The position numbers were made by a program, and so were the translations under genes. From assembly GCA_937974245.1 (NCBI GenBank), contig CALJKV010000087.1, forward strand, positions 1-64,000: a stretch of 64,000 nucleotides of DNA. Reading direction: 5' to 3'. The notes beneath the pieces were generated by a model that saw only the letters and a list, made by a program, of their open reading frames with translations, did not search any database and had not been told where the DNA came from. Within the stretch, counting starts at the first letter, position 1. Every line of letters begins with the position of its first letter. The stretch comes from an uncultured Chloroflexota bacterium. GTDB taxonomy: Bacteria > Chloroflexota > Anaerolineae > Aggregatilineales > Phototrophicaceae. This document shows, one piece after another, positions 61,105 to 64,000 of this stretch.

Positions 61105-62421
61105 GTGAAAGACAATTCACTGATGAGCAACGATACGCTTCTCAATAATCGCTACCGGTTGGTTGCCCAGCAGGGTTCTGGCGGTATGGCTGTCATCTAC
61201 AAAGCGGTTGATATTGAACTGGGTCGTACTGTCGCCGTAAAAGTGCTGCGCCCCAGCCTGACATCAGATCCTTCGTTTCTTACCCGCTTCCGCAACGAAG
61301 CTCGAAGTGTCGCGAACCTGGCCCACCCGAACATTGTCACCGTGCACGACGTCGGTGCCGATGGCCCGACACATTACATTGTGATGGAATTTATCGAAGG
61401 CCAAGACTTAAAAAAGATAATCAAGTCAGAAGGCATTCTTAGCGTCGACCGCACCTTAAAACTGGCGATCCAGATATGCGCAGGTATTGGATTCGCCCAC
61501 CGCGCCGGGTTGGTTCACGCCGATGTCAAACCCCAAAACATACTGGTCACAAAGAGCGATATCGTCAAAGTGACGGACTTTGGTATTGCCCAGGCGTTAA
61601 GCGATACACAGCCGGGCGAAAAACAAAACATCGTGTGGGGCAGTCCACATTACTTCGCTCCTGAGCAGGCACGCGGTGAACGACCCACCCCGGCATCTGA
61701 CGTTTACGCTATTGGCATTGTGATGTTCGAGATGCTCACCGGGCGTCTGCCGTATGTTGGTGCCAGCCAGCAGGAATTGGCGCTGGCACACATCAAAGAA
61801 CAAGTCCCGCTTGTCTCTGCATTTAATGCCAACGTGCCGGAAAATCTTACACAGATCATCCACAAAGTGATGAGCAAAGAGCCATCAGCGCGCTTTCGCA
61901 TGGCCGACCAGTTAGGGCATGTCCTGGAGAGCTATCGTGCCCGTGGGCGCGAACAGACCATTTCACATCCGCCAGTGTCGTCACCGCCCCCGCAGCAATC
62001 CCGGCCAACTACGCCGCCTCCACAACAGTCCCGGCCAGCCGCACCGCCACCTCCGCATTTACCGTTTTCCCAGGTGGGACCTGCATATCCCCAGACACCC
62101 CGCCCCAATACACCAGAAGCTGCGCCGACCCAGCGATATAGTGCCGCACCAGAAGCGCCCAACTCAGTGCCGCCTGCTCGCCCGTCCAGTATCCCTTCGC
62201 CATTTGAGCGCCCGGCACAGACACCGCCGCCTCAGGAACCCACCGCGCAGCACGATTTGGGTATCACCGGGCGGCAGTACTACTCACAGCCGCTCAATCG
62301 ACAGGAAGACATCTCTTCCGGACTGGATATCGTGACGATTATCCTCGCTGGGCTGGCGTTTTTTGCTGTCGCCTGTCTGATTCCGCTGTACATCGCGGTG
62401 CTTCAAGCGCGCCTCGGGTAA
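61105..62421 (+). CDS. Membrane Ser/Thr protein kinase, non-RD, PASTA-less
   Basis: A 438-residue Hanks-type kinase. The Gly loop is GSGGMAV near 24-30, Lys46 is in VAVKVL, Glu65 is in RNEARSV, the catalytic loop is HADVKPQN around 138-145 with Asp140, DFG is at 158-160, and APEQARGERP follows. The usual HRD arginine is Ala, a non-RD form. A long Pro/Gln/Ser-rich linker (about 280-395) leads to one transmembrane helix (TIILAGLAFFAVACLIPLYIAV) near the C-terminus with almost nothing outside, so there is no PASTA or sensor domain. GTG 61105 is listed. ATG 61123 is equally possible. It is next to a secreted hydrolase-like gene. Confidence 0.9.
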   Translation: MKDNSLMSNDTLLNNRYRLVAQQGSGGMAVIYKAVDIELGRTVAVKVLRPSLTSDPSFLTRFRNEARSVANLAHPNIVTVHDVGADGPTHYIVMEFIEGQDLKKIIKSEGILSVDRTLKLAIQICAGIGFAHRAGLVHADVKPQNILVTKSDIVKVTDFGIAQALSDTQPGEKQNIVWGSPHYFAPEQARGERPTPASDVYAIGIVMFEMLTGRLPYVGASQQELALAHIKEQVPLVSAFNANVPENLTQIIHKVMSKEPSARFRMADQLGHVLESYRARGREQTISHPPVSSPPPQQSRPTTPPPQQSRPAAPPPPHLPFSQVGPAYPQTPRPNTPEAAPTQRYSAAPEAPNSVPPARPSSIPSPFERPAQTPPPQEPTAQHDLGITGRQYYSQPLNRQEDISSGLDIVTIILAGLAFFAVACLIPLYIAVLQARLG

Positions 62422-62431
62422 TGCAAGCGCA

Positions 62432-64000
62432 ATGCACATCGTTCGTGACATAGCAGTCTGTATCTTCGCTGGTACCGTGATTCTGGCAGTGTCGCCAGCC
62501 CACAGTCAGGAATCTTTGCCGGACATCGTGGGCGAACTTTACGCGCCGCTTACATTCCCCGTGGAAGTGGACCCGGCAAGTTACGCCAATCCCTTTGACC
62601 CTGACGATATTGAAGTCCTCGGGATTTTCAAGTCTCCCAATGGCGAGCAGATCGTAATTCCGGGATTCTGGGCGCAGTCCTATGAAAACCGCTGCCCTGA
62701 CTGTGAAGTCGAGGATTTACAGCCCACTAACGAGTCCGGCTGGGCTGTGCGTTTCACGCCGTTCCAGGTGGGTGAGTGGTCATATACGATTCAGTCGCAG
62801 GATAACAGGGAGATAGCCGAAACGCTCGTTTCCGGTCAATTTACCATTACGCCATCGAGCAGAGCCGGGTTCGTCCGGGTAGGGACAAATAACCGCTACT
62901 TTCGCTTTGACAACGGCCAACCGTTCTTCCCTATAGGCCACAGTATCAAATGGTCATGGGACGAGACCGGTGGCGTGAATACCTATCTCACATGGTTGCG
63001 CAGCCTGCATGACTCTGGTGGTAATTATGCCCGGCTATATATAGATACACCCTGGTTCATCGGCCTGGAGTGGGAAGCGCCTGCTGGAGACTACACCCCG
63101 GCACAGAAAGCAGCTGCCCGCCTCGACATCATCCTGGAAGCTGCCGCCGAATACGGCATTCAACTGCAATTGGTACTATTGTGGCATCAAGCCCTGACCA
63201 TCTATGGCGGCCCCCCTGTCCTCATTCCCGCAACCTTTGATCGCCCCGATACCACACCTGACTGGGACAATAATCCATACAATATCATCTACGGCGGACC
63301 AATTGGTGGCCCCAGTGTGTTTTTCTATAATGACCGCGCTCAACTATTGTTTCGCCGTCGCCTGCAGTATATCGTTGCTCGGTGGGGTTACAGCCCGCAG
63401 ATTTTCGCCTGGGAAATCATTGATCGCCTGGACCGTACCGGGGACTATGATGCTCAGATTGCGGGGGATTGGCTGGCGAATACCGCCAGCTACCTTAAAC
63501 AGATTGACCAGCAGCGCCACCTCGTCACCGCCAGCACGCTGAACTTTGACCCAATTATCGCCGCTAATCCACTGCTGGATTTCACCTCTGGGCAATATTA
63601 CCAGAGCCGCCCAATTGAAACGCTCTCCGACCAGGTAACGGGCACGGTCAGCATAATTCGTCGCTATCTTCAGGCCAGTACTGCTCCTACCCTGCTTGTG
63701 GATTACTCGCTAAATCCCTGGTACGAACCGGCAGATGACGACCCGCAGGGAATCCATGTCCAGAACACCTTATGGGCAGCCGCGCTTTCTGGTTCGGCAG
63801 GAGGAGCAGCCCCTGACTGGTGGTATAGCTATCTACTCCCTCGGGAGCTACAAGCGCTGTATGCCCCACTGGTGTCCTTCACCGCCGGCATAGATTGGGG
63901 TCGCCTCGACCTGCAACCAGCTGAAGCCGGGCTGTTACTCAAAGATGAGAATGCCTATTCAGCGGTACGCATCAACAATTTCAACAGGCTTTTCTCTGCG
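62432..64000 (+). CDS. Secreted glycoside-hydrolase-like protein, cut by the window edge
   Basis: An open frame of 523 codons from ATG 62432 to the end of the window without stop. The signal peptide is MHIVRDIAVCIFAGTVILAV, cleavage near AHSQ. An N-terminal DUF5060-like beta-sandwich (PLTFPVEVDPASYANPFDP, GEWSYTIQSQD, GQFTITPSS) is followed by a TIM-barrel domain (RYFRFDNGQPFFPIGHSI, GNYARLYIDTPWF, LQLVLLWHQ, FAWEIIDRLD). In related GH5-like families the acid/base lies in a WExxNE motif. Here that position reads WEIIDRLD, so activity is uncertain. It begins 11 bases after the kinase stop. Confidence 0.75.
   Translation, partial: MHIVRDIAVCIFAGTVILAVSPAHSQESLPDIVGELYAPLTFPVEVDPASYANPFDPDDIEVLGIFKSPNGEQIVIPGFWAQSYENRCPDCEVEDLQPTNESGWAVRFTPFQVGEWSYTIQSQDNREIAETLVSGQFTITPSSRAGFVRVGTNNRYFRFDNGQPFFPIGHSIKWSWDETGGVNTYLTWLRSLHDSGGNYARLYIDTPWFIGLEWEAPAGDYTPAQKAAARLDIILEAAAEYGIQLQLVLLWHQALTIYGGPPVLIPATFDRPDTTPDWDNNPYNIIYGGPIGGPSVFFYNDRAQLLFRRRLQYIVARWGYSPQIFAWEIIDRLDRTGDYDAQIAGDWLANTASYLKQIDQQRHLVTASTLNFDPIIAANPLLDFTSGQYYQSRPIETLSDQVTGTVSIIRRYLQASTAPTLLVDYSLNPWYEPADDDPQGIHVQNTLWAAALSGSAGGAAPDWWYSYLLPRELQALYAPLVSFTAGIDWGRLDLQPAEAGLLLKDENAYSAVRINNFNRLFSA

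Noticed and set aside
1..64000. CRISPR array, tRNA, rRNA, insertion sequence or prophage
   Set aside because: No regularly spaced repeats, no tRNA-like cloverleaf, no transposase, integrase or phage structural gene was recognised on either strand.

Overview
The window looks like chromosome from a member of the Chloroflexota (my inference, not a database result). The grounds are an archaeal-style mevalonate branch (mevalonate kinase, a phosphomevalonate/diphosphomevalonate decarboxylase homologue and isopentenyl phosphate kinase), many secreted SH3b, LysM and beta-propeller proteins without any outer-membrane or LPS genes, a sulfoquinovose synthase, and a NodU-type carbamoyltransferase with a DUF5989 micro-protein. 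No rRNA, tRNA, CRISPR array, insertion sequence or phage gene was recognised. Most of the window is GC-moderate housekeeping DNA. The first 5.7 kb is visibly richer in A+T (21 of 60 bases G+C at 5101-5160 against 35 of 60 at 52321-52380).

Layout. 282-5716: accessory cassette of a STAND/AAA-like ATPase and two overlapping superfamily-1 helicase-like proteins, the first apparently inactivated. 5854-12157: YigZ-family protein, large TPR protein, single-domain response regulator, secreted SH3b protein and an L,D-transpeptidase. 12.3-20.7 kb: amino-acid biosynthesis (hisZ-hisG, an atypical HisD with an APH-like kinase, asd, pheA) with sqdB among them. 21.0-22.3 kb: SufR-type regulator and an A-type Fe-S carrier, with promoter and operator candidates. 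22.3-26.1 kb: operon of three surface proteins. 26.2-30.1 kb: SCP2 protein, AEC transporter, HEAT-repeat protein, RseP-like protease. 30.2-33.9 kb: mevalonate/isoprenoid genes and a UbiA-family prenyltransferase. 33.9-38.9 kb: a beta-propeller-like gene broken by one amber codon, and an oligopeptide ABC transporter without ATPases. 38.9-42.7 kb: co-directional membrane/secreted trio (degenerate PrsW-like protein, one-TM protein, trypsin-like protease). 42.7-48.5 kb: tlyA, lepA, a PyrE-like/CinA-like pair with eroded active sites, MalK/UgpC-type ATPase. 48.7-54.1 kb: FemAB/CelD-like acetyltransferase, MshA-like glycosyltransferase, carbamoyltransferase and three small proteins, probably a glycan or cell-surface modification locus. 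54.1-64.0 kb: ndh, a decaying 2.35-kb pseudogene, purH-hisE, a dGTPase homologue, a non-RD Ser/Thr kinase and a cut-off glycoside-hydrolase-like protein.

Most promising for novelty are the AT-rich ATPase/helicase cassette at the left edge, the carbamoyltransferase/micro-protein locus, the membrane protease trio, and two pairs of metabolic homologues whose key residues are missing. Regulatory calls (promoters, operators, terminators) come from reading consensus sequences and inverted repeats by eye.
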